Shown: positions 24,561 through 33,655 of the stretch, piece after piece
Numbering within the stretch: the first letter of the stretch is position 1
Layout: the number at the start of each line of letters is the position of its first letter
Origin: Kroppenstedtia sanguinis
GTDB taxonomy: Bacteria; Bacillota; Bacilli; Thermoactinomycetales; DSM-45169
Reading direction: 5' to 3'
DNA length: 56,612 bases
Assembly: GCF_050433445.1 (NCBI RefSeq)
Contig: NZ_JBNPXF010000022.1
Location: forward strand, 1-56,612
Notes under the pieces: generated by a model
Database searches by the model: none
Seen by the model: the letters and a program-made list of their open reading frames with translations, nothing else
What the model was told of the DNA's origin: nothing
Translations under genes and position numbers: made by a program

Positions 24561-24626
24561 GATAGGGTTTCACATTCCGGCATCAAAGTTCTGACGATCC
24601 AAAATCGCTCCATGTGAAACCCTATC
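24561..24626. repeat. Dispersed hairpin repeat, copy 1
   Basis: GATAGGGTTTCACAT at 24561-24575 is perfectly complementary to ATGTGAAACCCTATC at 24612-24626. The loop contains AAGTTCTGACGA, which is shared with the second copy at 47807-47866. The spacer 24337-24793 holds this hairpin and one repeat end; I see no gene there. It lies past the 3' end of rnr. Confidence 0.7.
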
Positions 24627-24755
24627 CTCCCTGATCGTGCAGCAGGTAGGACGTGTGCTCTGGGTATGGTCCAGTCGCCCTCTCGTAAACTTATCCACTG
24701 GCTAGATGGCTACCTTGATTTCAGATGGTATGTCGCTAAGGTAATAACACACCAC

Positions 24756-24785
24756 CGCCCATTTTCAGGTTCATCAACAGCCCTG
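24756..24785 (+). repeat. Copy of the first repeat end next to rnr
   Basis: CGCCCATTTTCAGGTTCATC followed by AACAGCCCTG matches the copy at 5-31 with few changes. It ends eight bases before the rnr stop codon, so the element it came from abuts the gene without breaking it. Confidence 0.7.
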
Positions 24786-24793
24786 GCCCCGCC

Positions 24794-27118
24794 TTATCTT
24801 TTTCGCTTATTTCTTTTCCCTTTGTGCCCCTTCTCTTTGCTTTTTCTGCGGCGACTGGTGGGACTGGTAGAGGGTTTACCTGGCTTGGCGGAGGTGGCAC
24901 GGCTGGTACGGCCTGTACGGCCGGCTGTGGGTTTGTGCGGTTTTTTTACCTTGGTCTCCGCTGAGGGTACCTGGGCCGCACGGGGCGAGTCGGAATCTTC
25001 CCCCTCTGTGAATTCAAAGTCGACCTTGCGCTCATCCAGGTTCACTCCGGTCACCCGAACCTGGGCCGGATCTCCGATATTGTATTCTTTTCCGGTTCGT
25101 TCCCCGATCAGAGACATGCTATATTCGTTGAAATGGTAGTAATCATCGGTCATGTAACTGACATGGACCAAGCCTTCCACCGTATTCTCCAATTCAACAA
25201 AGACACCGAAGGAAGTGACACTGCTGATCGTGCCCGTGAAGATTTCTCCCACCTTGTCCATCATAAACTCGGCTTTCTTCAGATCATCGGTTTCTCGCTC
25301 AGCATCAATGGCGATCCGCTCCCGCTCCGAGGTATGATCCGCCGTCGCGGGCAGCACATCCTTGAAATGACTCCGCTGCTTGTCCGACAATTTTCCCTCA
25401 TTCTCCAACACTTCCCGGATGATCCGGTGAATCATCAGATCAGGATAGCGGCGGATCGGTGAGGTGAAGTGAGAATAATATGGAGCTGCCAAACCGAAGT
25501 GACCGAGACATTCCGGTGAGTATTTGGCCTGTTGCATGGAGCGCAACATCACCTTGCTGATTACCGGCTCTTCCGGTTCTCCTTTGATTTCATGCAGTAA
25601 CTGCTGAAGGGCACGGGGTTTGATCCGATCTATCTTTCCCCGAACAGAGTGACCAAACCGGGTGATAAACTCAACGAAGGATTGCAGTTTATCCGGATTG
25701 GGACGCTCATGAATCCGGTACAAGAAGGGAATCTTCCGCTTGAAAAAGTGCTCCGAAACCGTTTCATTGGCCGCCAGCATAAACTCTTCGATCATCTGTT
25801 CAGCTACGGTGCGGGGCCTTTTTACGATCTCCACCGGCTTGCCCTGAGGGTCCACCAAGATCTTGGCCTCAGGAAAATCAAAATCGATCGCTCCCCGGTT
25901 CACACGTCGCTGGTTCAGGATCTTGGCCAGTCGTCCCATCAGGCGAAAGTCTTCCACCAAGGTCTGGTAACGTTGAATCAATTCCGGGTCTTCATCCACC
26001 AGAATCCGTTTCACATCATGATAGGTCATCCGTTCGTCTGTTTGGATCACACTGGGGTAAATTTCGTGGTGAATCAAGTTCCCTTGACCGTCCAGTTCCA
26101 TATCGCAGGTCATGGTGAGCCGATCCACCTGGGGATTCAGACTGCAGATCCCATTGGACAGTCGTTGGGGAAGCATGGGAATCACCCGGTCCACCAGATA
26201 GACACTGTTTCCCCGAAGATACGCCTCCCGGTCCAGTGCGCTGTTCTCTTTGACATAATAGCTGACATCAGCGATATGGACACCCAGCCGGATGTTGCCA
26301 CCCTCCAGTGTCTCCACGGAGACTGCGTCATCCAGATCCTTGGCATCTTCCCCGTCGATGGTCACCATGCGCCGCCCGCGAAGATCCCGGCGCCCCTGGA
26401 TCTCATCGGCAGTGATGGAGTCCGGGACGGTCTCGGCCTCTTTTATCACCTCGGTGGGAAATGCTTCTGGCAGATGATATTTGCGAATAATCGACAGAAT
26501 ATCTACTCCCGGATCATCCTTATGACCGATCACTTCCTTCACTCTGCCTTCAGCACTGCGCCGCCCTTTGGGGTAACTAGTCAGTTCAACCACCACTTTA
26601 TCCCCTTCTTTGGCACCGCTGATGGCTTCCTTGGGAATGAAGATATCTGATGAGAGACGTTTATCATCGGGAATGACAAAGCCGAAATGTTTAGAGGCGG
26701 AGTAGGTGCCCACTGCTTCCGTCCGACCTCGTTTCAAAATACGCACAATTTCCCCTTCCGGCCTCCTGCCTTCCTTTTTGTAGCTCTCTACCCGGGCCAA
26801 CACGAAATCCCCATCCATGGCTCCGTTCATATCTGTCCCATGGATAAAGACATCCTGTTCAAAGGGAAACTCCGCATCAGGAATCACAAAACCAAATCCT
26901 TTGGCATTTCCCTGCAACCGACCGCGAACCAGATTGAGACGCTCCGGCACCCCATAACGATGGCTTCGGGTGCGGACAATCTTGCCCTCCGCTTCCATCT
27001 GATTCAGGATATCGATAAAAGAGTTCCACTCCAGATCTGCGAAGGATTGGTGCAATTCTTCCGCGGTCAAAGGCTTGTATGCATTTTTTCGCATGAATTT
27101 CAGAATTTCCGGTTCCAC
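24794..27118 (-). CDS. rnr: Ribonuclease R
   Basis: This 774-residue 3'-5' exoribonuclease degrades structured RNA and works with tmRNA in clearing defective mRNAs. Domain order is an N-terminal winged helix (about 1-60), two cold-shock domains (about 70-230), the RNB catalytic core (about 250-590, with ITIDGEDAKDLDDAVSVE carrying the metal-binding Asp residues), an S1 domain (about 635-715, GTISSVTSFGVFVELENTVE) and a Lys/Arg-rich tail. The tail, from about residue 720, is rich in repeats of basic residues and likely binds RNA. It sits between the esterase gene and smpB as in many Bacillales. Confidence 0.96.
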   Translation of the reverse strand: MEPEILKFMRKNAYKPLTAEELHQSFADLEWNSFIDILNQMEAEGKIVRTRSHRYGVPERLNLVRGRLQGNAKGFGFVIPDAEFPFEQDVFIHGTDMNGAMDGDFVLARVESYKKEGRRPEGEIVRILKRGRTEAVGTYSASKHFGFVIPDDKRLSSDIFIPKEAISGAKEGDKVVVELTSYPKGRRSAEGRVKEVIGHKDDPGVDILSIIRKYHLPEAFPTEVIKEAETVPDSITADEIQGRRDLRGRRMVTIDGEDAKDLDDAVSVETLEGGNIRLGVHIADVSYYVKENSALDREAYLRGNSVYLVDRVIPMLPQRLSNGICSLNPQVDRLTMTCDMELDGQGNLIHHEIYPSVIQTDERMTYHDVKRILVDEDPELIQRYQTLVEDFRLMGRLAKILNQRRVNRGAIDFDFPEAKILVDPQGKPVEIVKRPRTVAEQMIEEFMLAANETVSEHFFKRKIPFLYRIHERPNPDKLQSFVEFITRFGHSVRGKIDRIKPRALQQLLHEIKGEPEEPVISKVMLRSMQQAKYSPECLGHFGLAAPYYSHFTSPIRRYPDLMIHRIIREVLENEGKLSDKQRSHFKDVLPATADHTSERERIAIDAERETDDLKKAEFMMDKVGEIFTGTISSVTSFGVFVELENTVEGLVHVSYMTDDYYHFNEYSMSLIGERTGKEYNIGDPAQVRVTGVNLDERKVDFEFTEGEDSDSPRAAQVPSAETKVKKPHKPTAGRTGRTSRATSAKPGKPSTSPTSRRRKSKEKGHKGKRNKRKR

Positions 27119-27150
27119 CTATTTAATCTCCTTTCCCCCCATGAGCCGGT

Positions 27151-27909
27151 TCAGCGGTTATCTCCGGTCACTTGGACAGCGAAAGCGTCGATCTCGTTGA
27201 ACAACCGTTCCCGTTCTTTGTCCAAGGTGATGATGTGACTCGATTTTTCATACCACCGGAGCTGTTTTTCTCTGGAGGAAATATGCTTGTATATGTATTT
27301 AGCGCTGTTCGGATCCACAGTCTCATCCAGTTTGGACTGTATGATCAACGCTGGAACTTCCACTTCGGAAAGATTTCGCCGCACCTGCCGGATCAGTACG
27401 TTCAGACTGGAAATGCATTTTAGCGGAGTGCGATCATAGGGAACCAGGTGCTCCTCAATATGAGGGAGTTTGCCCCCACCTCGTTTATGATAACGCTGTA
27501 CCCACTGGGCAGCCCCAGCCAGGTGATGGCGTTTGTCCCGAAGCCAAACCGGAGCGCAGAGCGAAACCACTCCCGCCAAAGGCTGGGTATGTGCCAGTTG
27601 GAGCGCCAATGCCCCACCCATGGACAAGCCCACGGCCAAAATCTGGCGCACATTCCCCTCCTCCTGCAAACGATCATAGGCATCCAGCACACTCTTCCAC
27701 CAATCCGGCCAAGCACTCTGTTCCATATCTTCAGGAGTGGTGCCATGACCCGCCAGCAACGGAGCATGGACGGTATATCCTTGATCCCGCAAAAATTGTC
27801 CCAGGGGGCGCATCTCTGAAGGCGTTCCCGTAAAACCATGCACCAATAAGATTCCCGTCTCTCCTCCTGGATAAAAAAAAGGATCCGGAGAACGGCGTTT
27901 GATCTTCAT
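27151..27909 (-). CDS. est: Carboxylesterase/monoacylglycerol lipase-like hydrolase
   Basis: This 252-residue alpha/beta hydrolase resembles the thermostable Est30-type carboxylesterases often found between secG and rnr in Bacillales. The oxyanion region is LLVHGFTGTPSEM, the nucleophile Ser is in VGLSMGGALAL (GxSxG), the Asp in SKLDETVDP and the catalytic His near SSHIITLDKE. The natural substrate is probably a short acyl ester. I start at ATG 27909, which follows AGGAGAGGAG, rather than an ATG further upstream that has no ribosome site. Translation of rnr begins about 30 bases after its stop. Confidence 0.9.
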   Translation of the reverse strand: MKIKRRSPDPFFYPGGETGILLVHGFTGTPSEMRPLGQFLRDQGYTVHAPLLAGHGTTPEDMEQSAWPDWWKSVLDAYDRLQEEGNVRQILAVGLSMGGALALQLAHTQPLAGVVSLCAPVWLRDKRHHLAGAAQWVQRYHKRGGGKLPHIEEHLVPYDRTPLKCISSLNVLIRQVRRNLSEVEVPALIIQSKLDETVDPNSAKYIYKHISSREKQLRWYEKSSHIITLDKERERLFNEIDAFAVQVTGDNR

Positions 27910-28060
27910 GCTCTTGGGTCTCCTCTCCTTGTCTGGACCCTGCTGTAATCTCAGTTTTTCCAACCCAGTCGATTTCGAACCGGGCTCAGATGGAAAAAGA
28001 ACTGGAAACCGGGTCTGTTTTCAGGGTATCACAGATATCACAGATCAAAAACCATGTCAT

Positions 28061-28098
28061 AAAAAAAACAAAAGAGACAGCTCTGCGGAGCTGTCTCT
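28061..28098 (-). terminator. Terminator after the 5S rRNA gene
   Basis: AGAGACAGCTC at 28073-28083 pairs with GAGCTGTCTCT at 28088-28098, an 11-bp stem. On the minus strand it is followed by TTTTGTTTTTTTT. It ends the 5S transcript a few bases past the mature 3' end. Confidence 0.9.
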
Positions 28099-28100
28099 CT

Positions 28101-28217
<117 letters not shown>

Positions 28218-28225
28218 CATTTATT

Positions 28226-28254
28226 ATAATAGCATGGCCCTCTCTTTTTGACAA
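28226..28254 (-). promoter_or_regulatory. Promoter of the free-standing 5S gene
   Basis: On the minus strand TTGTCA (28249-28254) and TATTAT (28226-28231) are exactly 17 bases apart, and the mature 5S starts about nine bases after the -10 box. This shows that the 5S gene is an independent unit and not the torn end of an rRNA operon. Confidence 0.75.
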
Positions 28255-28312
28255 GAGGGTTTTTCAACTTTTTTTAAGAAAAATGGATCCTCGCAACCCC
28301 AAACAAGCGTTC

Positions 28313-28337
28313 CAGACCCGCTGGACATGCGGGTCTG
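28313..28337 (-). terminator. Hairpin downstream of secG
   Basis: CAGACCCGC at 28313-28321 pairs with GCGGGTCTG at 28329-28337. It lies about 60 bases past the secG stop. No T tract follows on either strand, so it may protect the 3' end or be a weak terminator. Confidence 0.4.
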
Positions 28338-28397
28338 TTATTTCCTATTTTCCCTCAGCTCCCCATCCAACTGAGAAGATCACTCCAAGGGCGATTC

Positions 28398-28631
28398 TTA
28401 ACTGACAAAGAAGGCGGCGCATAGGGTAAGGATCATGAAGAGGACGGCCAAAACGACGGTGACTTTCCCCAACAGCGCATCTATGCCGCGGGCCTTAGTC
28501 TTCCCAATCAAGTGTTCGGATGCTCCCCCAATCGCACCGGAAAGGCCTGCACTTTTACCTGATTGCAATAAAACCACGAGAATCAGTGCGACACAAACAA
28601 TGCCCAAAATGATGTCGATGGCGAGTTTCAT
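28398..28631 (-). CDS. secG: Preprotein translocase subunit SecG
   Basis: This 77-residue membrane protein is part of the SecYEG channel. Two membrane segments (about 5-22 and 53-75) flank the conserved cytosolic loop with QSGKSAGLSGAIGG. Length and loop are typical. It lies downstream of eno, from which a weak hairpin at 28742-28763 separates it; the 5S rRNA follows. Confidence 0.95.
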   Translation of the reverse strand: MKLAIDIILGIVCVALILVVLLQSGKSAGLSGAIGGASEHLIGKTKARGIDALLGKVTVVLAVLFMILTLCAAFFVS

Positions 28632-28741
28632 AGTTATGCTACACCTCCGATCGGGTGTTGCCCGTTCGATTTTTCACTGGTGTTAATGTATCACAACCGA
28701 CTGCAGTTTTCAATAAAAGTGCAACCCACGGACATAAGAAT

Positions 28742-28763
28742 GCCGGACCCGATTAGGTCCGGC
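28742..28763 (-). terminator. Hairpin downstream of eno
   Basis: GCCGGACC at 28742-28749 pairs with GGTCCGGC at 28756-28763. On the minus strand ATTCTT follows, a weak T tract. It is the likely end of the glycolytic operon transcript. Confidence 0.6.
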
Positions 28764-28770
28764 TGATAAG

Positions 28771-30057
28771 TTATCCGCGCAGATTGTAAAAAGTATTCTT
28801 CCCTAGGTACTGACTGTTCTGCTCCAGCTCTTCTTCGATCCGGAGCAATTGATTGTACTTAGCCACCCGGTCGGTTCGAGAAGGAGCCCCGGTCTTAATC
28901 TGACCTGCCCCTGTGGCTACGGCAATATCAGCGATGGTGGTATCTTCCGTCTCACCGGAACGGTGGGAGATGACCGCTGTGTAACCCACCCGTGTCGCCA
29001 TTTGCACTGCATCAAAGGTTTCGGTCAGGGTACCGATTTGGTTGACTTTCACCAGGATGGAGTTGCCCACCCCTTTTTCGATCCCCTCCTGAAGACGAAC
29101 CGTATTGGTGACAAACAAATCGTCACCTACCAGCTGAACCTTTTTCCCCAGACGCTGGGTCAACTTTTTCCAGCCCTCCCAATCATCCTCGGCCAGACCA
29201 TCTTCGATGGAGATAATCGGATATTTTTGTACCAGCTCTTCATAATAGGCGATCATCTCATCAGCAGACTTGGAAACTCCTTCTCCCGCCAGATGGTAGG
29301 AGCCCTCTTTGTACAGTTCCGTAGAGGCCACATCGAGAGCCAGCAACACATCGGTTCCTGGTTGGTATCCCGCCTGCTGCACTGCGGTAACAATCGTTTG
29401 CAACGCTTCCTCGTTGGAAGAGAGGTTCGGCGCGAAGCCTCCTTCATCACCTACAGAGGTGGAAAGCCCCTTCTCCTTGAGGACCGCTTTCAGATGATGG
29501 AAGACCTCTGCTCCCATGCGCAGACCTTCGCGGAAGCTTTTTGCTCCAACGGGCATCACCATGAACTCCTGGATATCCACGTTGTTGTCTGCGTGGGCCC
29601 CGCCGTTAAGGATATTCATCATCGGTACGGGAAGAACCTTGGAATTAAATCCGCCGAGGTAAGTATAGAGTGAAAGACCTACCGTTTCCGCCGCTGCCCG
29701 GGCTACGGCCATGGAAACACCCAGGATGGCGTTGGCTCCCAGATTCCCTTTGTTCGGGGTGTCGTCCAATTGGATCAAGGCACGATCGATCCCGACCTGA
29801 TCCAATGCATCCATCCCTTGGATTTGCGGCGCGATCACTTCATTGACGTTTTGCACCGCCTGGAGCACTCCTTTTCCCAGAAAGCGACCCCGATCCCCAT
29901 CGCGCAACTCCACCGCTTCATGGGCCCCGGTGGAGGCACCGGAAGGAACGATTGCCCGACCGACGGCACCAGAATCCAGAATCACTTCCACTTCAACAGT
30001 GGGATTTCCCCGAGAGTCCAGTACTTCCCGGCCATATACATCGATGATCATGCTCAT
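28771..30057 (-). CDS. eno: Enolase
   Basis: This 428-residue cytosolic glycolytic enzyme converts 2-phosphoglycerate to phosphoenolpyruvate. It has the conserved GREVLDSRGNPTVEVEV near the N-terminus, the SGASTGAHEA loop, the magnesium-binding Asp/Glu set (for example LALDVASTE and SIEDGLAEDDW), and the signature LVKVNQIGTLTET and SHRSGETEDTTIAD. It is the last gene of the gap-pgk-tpiA-gpmI-eno operon. The start follows GGAGGA; a second in-frame ATG lies two codons further on. Confidence 0.98.
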   Translation of the reverse strand: MSMIIDVYGREVLDSRGNPTVEVEVILDSGAVGRAIVPSGASTGAHEAVELRDGDRGRFLGKGVLQAVQNVNEVIAPQIQGMDALDQVGIDRALIQLDDTPNKGNLGANAILGVSMAVARAAAETVGLSLYTYLGGFNSKVLPVPMMNILNGGAHADNNVDIQEFMVMPVGAKSFREGLRMGAEVFHHLKAVLKEKGLSTSVGDEGGFAPNLSSNEEALQTIVTAVQQAGYQPGTDVLLALDVASTELYKEGSYHLAGEGVSKSADEMIAYYEELVQKYPIISIEDGLAEDDWEGWKKLTQRLGKKVQLVGDDLFVTNTVRLQEGIEKGVGNSILVKVNQIGTLTETFDAVQMATRVGYTAVISHRSGETEDTTIADIAVATGAGQIKTGAPSRTDRVAKYNQLLRIEEELEQNSQYLGKNTFYNLRG

Positions 30058-30086
30058 GCATGCATCCTCCTCGCTACTGTCAAAAG

Positions 30087-31622
30087 TTATTTAATTAGAG
30101 AACGACCGGTCATCTCCGCAGGTTGCGGCAAGCCCAACAATTGAAGAAGCGTCGGAGCCACATCTGCTAGGATTCCGCCTTCTCTCAAGCTGACGGTTGA
30201 ATCCGTGACGATACAAGGGACAGGGAAAGTGGTATGAGAGGTGACCGGCTCGTTGTTTTCGTTCAACACCATATCCGCGTTGCCGTGATCGGCGATCACC
30301 ACTGCGGTTCCCCCGTGGGCCTGCAGTGCATCTATGACCCGTCCCAGACATTCATCCACCGCTTCCACTGCACGGATGGTCGGCTCCAGTTTGCCAGAGT
30401 GGCCCACCATGTCTGGATTGGCGAAGTTGAGAACGATCGCATCCTGTTTTTCCGCCTCGATCTCCTGCACCAGCGCCTCCGTCACTTCATAGGCGCTCAT
30501 CTCCGGTTTCAAATCGTAGGTGGCTACTTTGGGGGATTTGATCAGGATCCGATCTTCACCGGGAAAAGTCTCTTCCCGACCGCCACTGAAGAAGTAGGTG
30601 ACATGGGGATATTTCTCTGTCTCAGCGATCCGGAGCTGCTTCAGTCCGTGCTGGGAGACCACTTCCCCGAAAGTGTTCTCCAGATTGGTCGGTTTATAGG
30701 CCACATATCCCTCAACCGCGTCGCTGAACTGAGTCAGACATACATAATAGAGAGAGCCCGGTCGCTTCTCTCCTCGGTCAAAGCCCTGGAAATCCTCGTT
30801 GGTGAAGGGCAGTGAAATCTGGATGGCCCGATCAGGACGGAAGTTGTAGAAGATGACGGCATCCTTGGATTGGATGGGGCCGACAGGTTGATCCTGTTCA
30901 TCCACAATGACTGTCGGCGTCACAAATTCATCGTAGACACCCTGCTCATAGGATTCTTGCACCGCCTGCACCGGATCCTGGTAGTGGGGCCCCTCTCCAT
31001 ACACCATGGCTCGGTAGGCTTTCTCCGTCCGATCCCAGCGGTTGTCCCGGTCCATGGAATAGTAGCGGCCCATCACCGAGGCAATCCGTCCCACGCCGGT
31101 GTCAGCGATCTTCTGCTGCAACTGCTGGATATATTTGACGCCAGAGTCGGGAGCGACATCCCGTCCATCCAGAAAGGCGTGGATGCAGACATCCTGGAGC
31201 CCCTCTCGGGCCGCCAGTTCGAGGAGTGCAAACAGGTGATCGATGTGACTGTGAACCCCGCCGTCAGAGAGGAGTCCATAGAGATGAAGGGTGCTGTGGT
31301 TCTCTTTCACATGGCGAATTGCTCCGAGAAAGGTCTCATTTTCGAAGAAGGAGCCTTCCGCAATCGATTTGCTGACCCGGGTCAGATCCTGATAGACTAC
31401 CCGACCGCCTCCGATATTGAGATGGCCCACTTCCGAGTTGCCCATCTGCCCCTCAGGCAGACCTACTCCCGTTCCTGAAGCGGTAAGCGTGGTATGGGGA
31501 TACTGGGACCAGTATCGATCAAAGTTGGGCTTTTTCGCTTGAGCGACTGCATTGCCGTGAGTCTCTTCCCGGAGAGCAAATCCATCCAGGATGACCAAAG
31601 CGACAGGTTTTCGTTGACTCAT
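30087..31622 (-). CDS. gpmI: 2,3-bisphosphoglycerate-independent phosphoglycerate mutase
   Basis: This 511-residue, manganese-dependent enzyme interconverts 3- and 2-phosphoglycerate. The N-terminal LVILDGFALREE holds a metal Asp, and NSEVGHLNIGGGRVVYQDLTR carries the phosphorylated Ser. HAFLDGRDVAPDSG and the C-terminal ADHGNADMVL complete the alkaline-phosphatase-like metal site. The start overlaps the tpiA stop by four bases (ATGA), so translation is coupled. Enolase follows 30 bases later. Confidence 0.98.
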   Translation of the reverse strand: MSQRKPVALVILDGFALREETHGNAVAQAKKPNFDRYWSQYPHTTLTASGTGVGLPEGQMGNSEVGHLNIGGGRVVYQDLTRVSKSIAEGSFFENETFLGAIRHVKENHSTLHLYGLLSDGGVHSHIDHLFALLELAAREGLQDVCIHAFLDGRDVAPDSGVKYIQQLQQKIADTGVGRIASVMGRYYSMDRDNRWDRTEKAYRAMVYGEGPHYQDPVQAVQESYEQGVYDEFVTPTVIVDEQDQPVGPIQSKDAVIFYNFRPDRAIQISLPFTNEDFQGFDRGEKRPGSLYYVCLTQFSDAVEGYVAYKPTNLENTFGEVVSQHGLKQLRIAETEKYPHVTYFFSGGREETFPGEDRILIKSPKVATYDLKPEMSAYEVTEALVQEIEAEKQDAIVLNFANPDMVGHSGKLEPTIRAVEAVDECLGRVIDALQAHGGTAVVIADHGNADMVLNENNEPVTSHTTFPVPCIVTDSTVSLREGGILADVAPTLLQLLGLPQPAEMTGRSLIK

Positions 31623-32389
31623 CCTAAATCCCCCCGTTGAGCAGCAACTTCTACCAGCCGGGCAAAGGAACTGGGGTCCAGACTGGCCCCTCCGACCAGA
31701 GCTCCGTCAATCTCTTCTGTGTCGAGAAAAGATTGGATGTTGTCCGGTTTAACGCTCCCTCCATAGAGGATGCGAACTTCATTGGCCACTTGTTGATCAA
31801 ACTGATCTGCCACACTTTTACGGATGAATCGGATCACATCCGTTGCATCCTCCACAGTGGCCGAACGGCCGGTCCCAATCGCCCAGACCGGTTCATAGGC
31901 TAAAATGAGCCGACAAGCCTCTTCGGAACTCAACCCTCGGATGGCGGCCACCACTTGTTCCCGCACCAACTCCCGCGTACGCCCTGCCTCCCGCTCTTCC
32001 AGGGTCTCTCCCACACATACGATGGGAGTGAGCTGATGATCCAGGGCGGAACGGGTTTTGAGCCGGACCGATTCATCAGTCTCAGCAAAGTAGGCTCTCC
32101 GTTCGGAATGGCCGATGATCGCGTGGGTCACTCCCAGCGCTGTCAACATCGACGGGCTGATTTCACCGGTGTAGGCCCCTTCTTCCTCCCAGTGCATGTT
32201 TTGAGCTCCGATCTGGATCCCACTCGCTTTCGTTTCTTGTACCAGTGCAGGCAATGCGACAAAAGGAGCGCACACTACGGTCTCGACACGGTCTGTTTTA
32301 CCGGCAAATTCAACCTTTGAGAAAAACTCCAGCGCTTCCGTCACCGTTTTGTACATTTTCCAATTTCCTGCGATGACTGATTTTCGCAA
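31619..32389 (-). CDS. tpiA: Triosephosphate isomerase
   Basis: This 256-residue TIM barrel interconverts dihydroxyacetone phosphate and glyceraldehyde-3-phosphate. The Lys is in AGNWKMYKT, the catalytic His in AIIGHSERRAYF and the Glu in LAYEPVWAIGTGRSA. The phosphate loop is LYGGSVKPDN. It lies 18 bases after pgk and overlaps gpmI by four bases. Confidence 0.98.
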   Translation of the reverse strand: MRKSVIAGNWKMYKTVTEALEFFSKVEFAGKTDRVETVVCAPFVALPALVQETKASGIQIGAQNMHWEEEGAYTGEISPSMLTALGVTHAIIGHSERRAYFAETDESVRLKTRSALDHQLTPIVCVGETLEEREAGRTRELVREQVVAAIRGLSSEEACRLILAYEPVWAIGTGRSATVEDATDVIRFIRKSVADQFDQQVANEVRILYGGSVKPDNIQSFLDTEEIDGALVGGASLDPSSFARLVEVAAQRGDLG

Positions 32390-32406
32390 TGTGATTCACC
32401 ACCTGA

Positions 32407-33588
32407 TTACTTGTTTTGGAGAACCGCCACTCCCGGAAGCGTTTTCCCTTCCATCAATTCCAGGGAAGCGCCACCACCGGTGGAGATATGGCCCACTTGT
32501 TCTGACAAACCCGATTTTTTGATAGCAGCCACGGAATCCCCTCCGCCGATGATGGTCATCCCCGTACAGGCGGCGACTGCCCGAGCGACGGCAAAGGTGC
32601 CCTCGGCAAACCGGTCAAACTCAAATACACCCATGGGACCGTTCCAGATCACCAACTTGGAGGAACGGATCACCTCGGCGAAGGACTCCCGAGTTTGTGG
32701 ACCGATATCCAATCCCATGGAATCCGCCGGGATTGCCTCCACGTCCACCGTCTTCGCAGGGGCATCGGCAGCAAAAGCAGGGGCCACCACCGCATCCACA
32801 GGCAAAAGAAGACGGACCCCCTTCTGTTCCGCCTTTTCCATGAAGGATCGGGCCAAATCGATCTTGTCCGCTTCGAGTAGAGACTGGCCGATCTCCAATC
32901 CTTTAGCTTTCAGAAAGGTGAAGGAGAGTCCGCCGCCGATCAGGAGGTGATCCACTTGTTCCAACAGGTTGTCGATGACGCCGATCTTGTCTTTCACCTT
33001 GGCTCCTCCAATGATCGCTGTAAAGGGACGGTCAGGATTTTGCAGAGCTCGCCCCAAGCTTTCCAGTTCTTGTTGCATCAGGAAACCCGCCACCGCCGGC
33101 AGATGCTCGGCAATCCCCGCTGTGGAGGCATGGGCCCGATGAGCGGTGCCAAAGGCGTCGTTGACGTAGAGGTCTGCCAACTTGGCAAAGTCCTGGGACA
33201 ACTGTGGGTCATTTTTTTCCTCACCGGGACAGAAGCGGACATTCTCCAATAGGAGTATCTCCCCTTCCTTCAGTCCAGCGACCGCTTGCTCTACTTCTGC
33301 GCCCACAGTTTGCTCCGTCTTGACCACCGGTTGTCCCAAAAGTTGGGAGAGGCGTTCAGCGACAGGAGTCAGCCGCAACTCCTCCACCACTCTCCCCTTG
33401 GGTCTTCCTAAATGGCTGGCCAGGATCACTCGCGCCCCATGTTCCGTCAGATGACGGATCGTCGGCAGAGCTGCCCGAATCCGATTGTCATCAGTAATCC
33501 TTCCTTGATCTAGTGGTACATTGAAATCGACTCGGCAAAAGACGCGCTTTCCTCTAACATCCACATCTAGGATCGACAGCTTGTTCAT
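32407..33588 (-). CDS. pgk: Phosphoglycerate kinase
   Basis: This 393-residue two-domain kinase makes ATP from 1,3-bisphosphoglycerate. The signature RVFCRVDFNVPL is at the N-terminus, followed by SHLGRPKG, and the nucleotide-binding GGAKVKDKIGVI and GGGDSVAAIKK lie in the C-terminal half. I chose ATG 33588, which follows AGGAGG; longer frames upstream lack a ribosome site and conserved sequence. A hairpin separates it from gap. Confidence 0.98.
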   Translation of the reverse strand: MNKLSILDVDVRGKRVFCRVDFNVPLDQGRITDDNRIRAALPTIRHLTEHGARVILASHLGRPKGRVVEELRLTPVAERLSQLLGQPVVKTEQTVGAEVEQAVAGLKEGEILLLENVRFCPGEEKNDPQLSQDFAKLADLYVNDAFGTAHRAHASTAGIAEHLPAVAGFLMQQELESLGRALQNPDRPFTAIIGGAKVKDKIGVIDNLLEQVDHLLIGGGLSFTFLKAKGLEIGQSLLEADKIDLARSFMEKAEQKGVRLLLPVDAVVAPAFAADAPAKTVDVEAIPADSMGLDIGPQTRESFAEVIRSSKLVIWNGPMGVFEFDRFAEGTFAVARAVAACTGMTIIGGGDSVAAIKKSGLSEQVGHISTGGGASLELMEGKTLPGVAVLQNK

Positions 33589-33610
33589 CGTCTTCCTCCT
33601 CGACATAGAG

Positions 33611-33645
33611 AAAAAGAGGAGAGTCTTCCCCTCTCCTCTCTTTTT
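33611..33645 (-). terminator. Hairpin between gap and pgk
   Basis: AGAGGAGAG at 33615-33623 pairs with CTCTCCTCT at 33631-33639. On the minus strand it is followed by five T residues. Being inside the operon, it is more likely an attenuator or a processing and stability element that sets a higher level for gap than for the downstream genes. Strong expression of gap over the rest is known for this operon in Bacillus subtilis. Confidence 0.55.
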
Positions 33646-33655
33646 CCCCTTTATT

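Noticed and set aside
24337..24793. Open frame at 24666-25139 on the plus strand.
   Set aside because: It runs into the 3' end of rnr on the opposite strand, has no ribosome site and starts inside repeat sequence.
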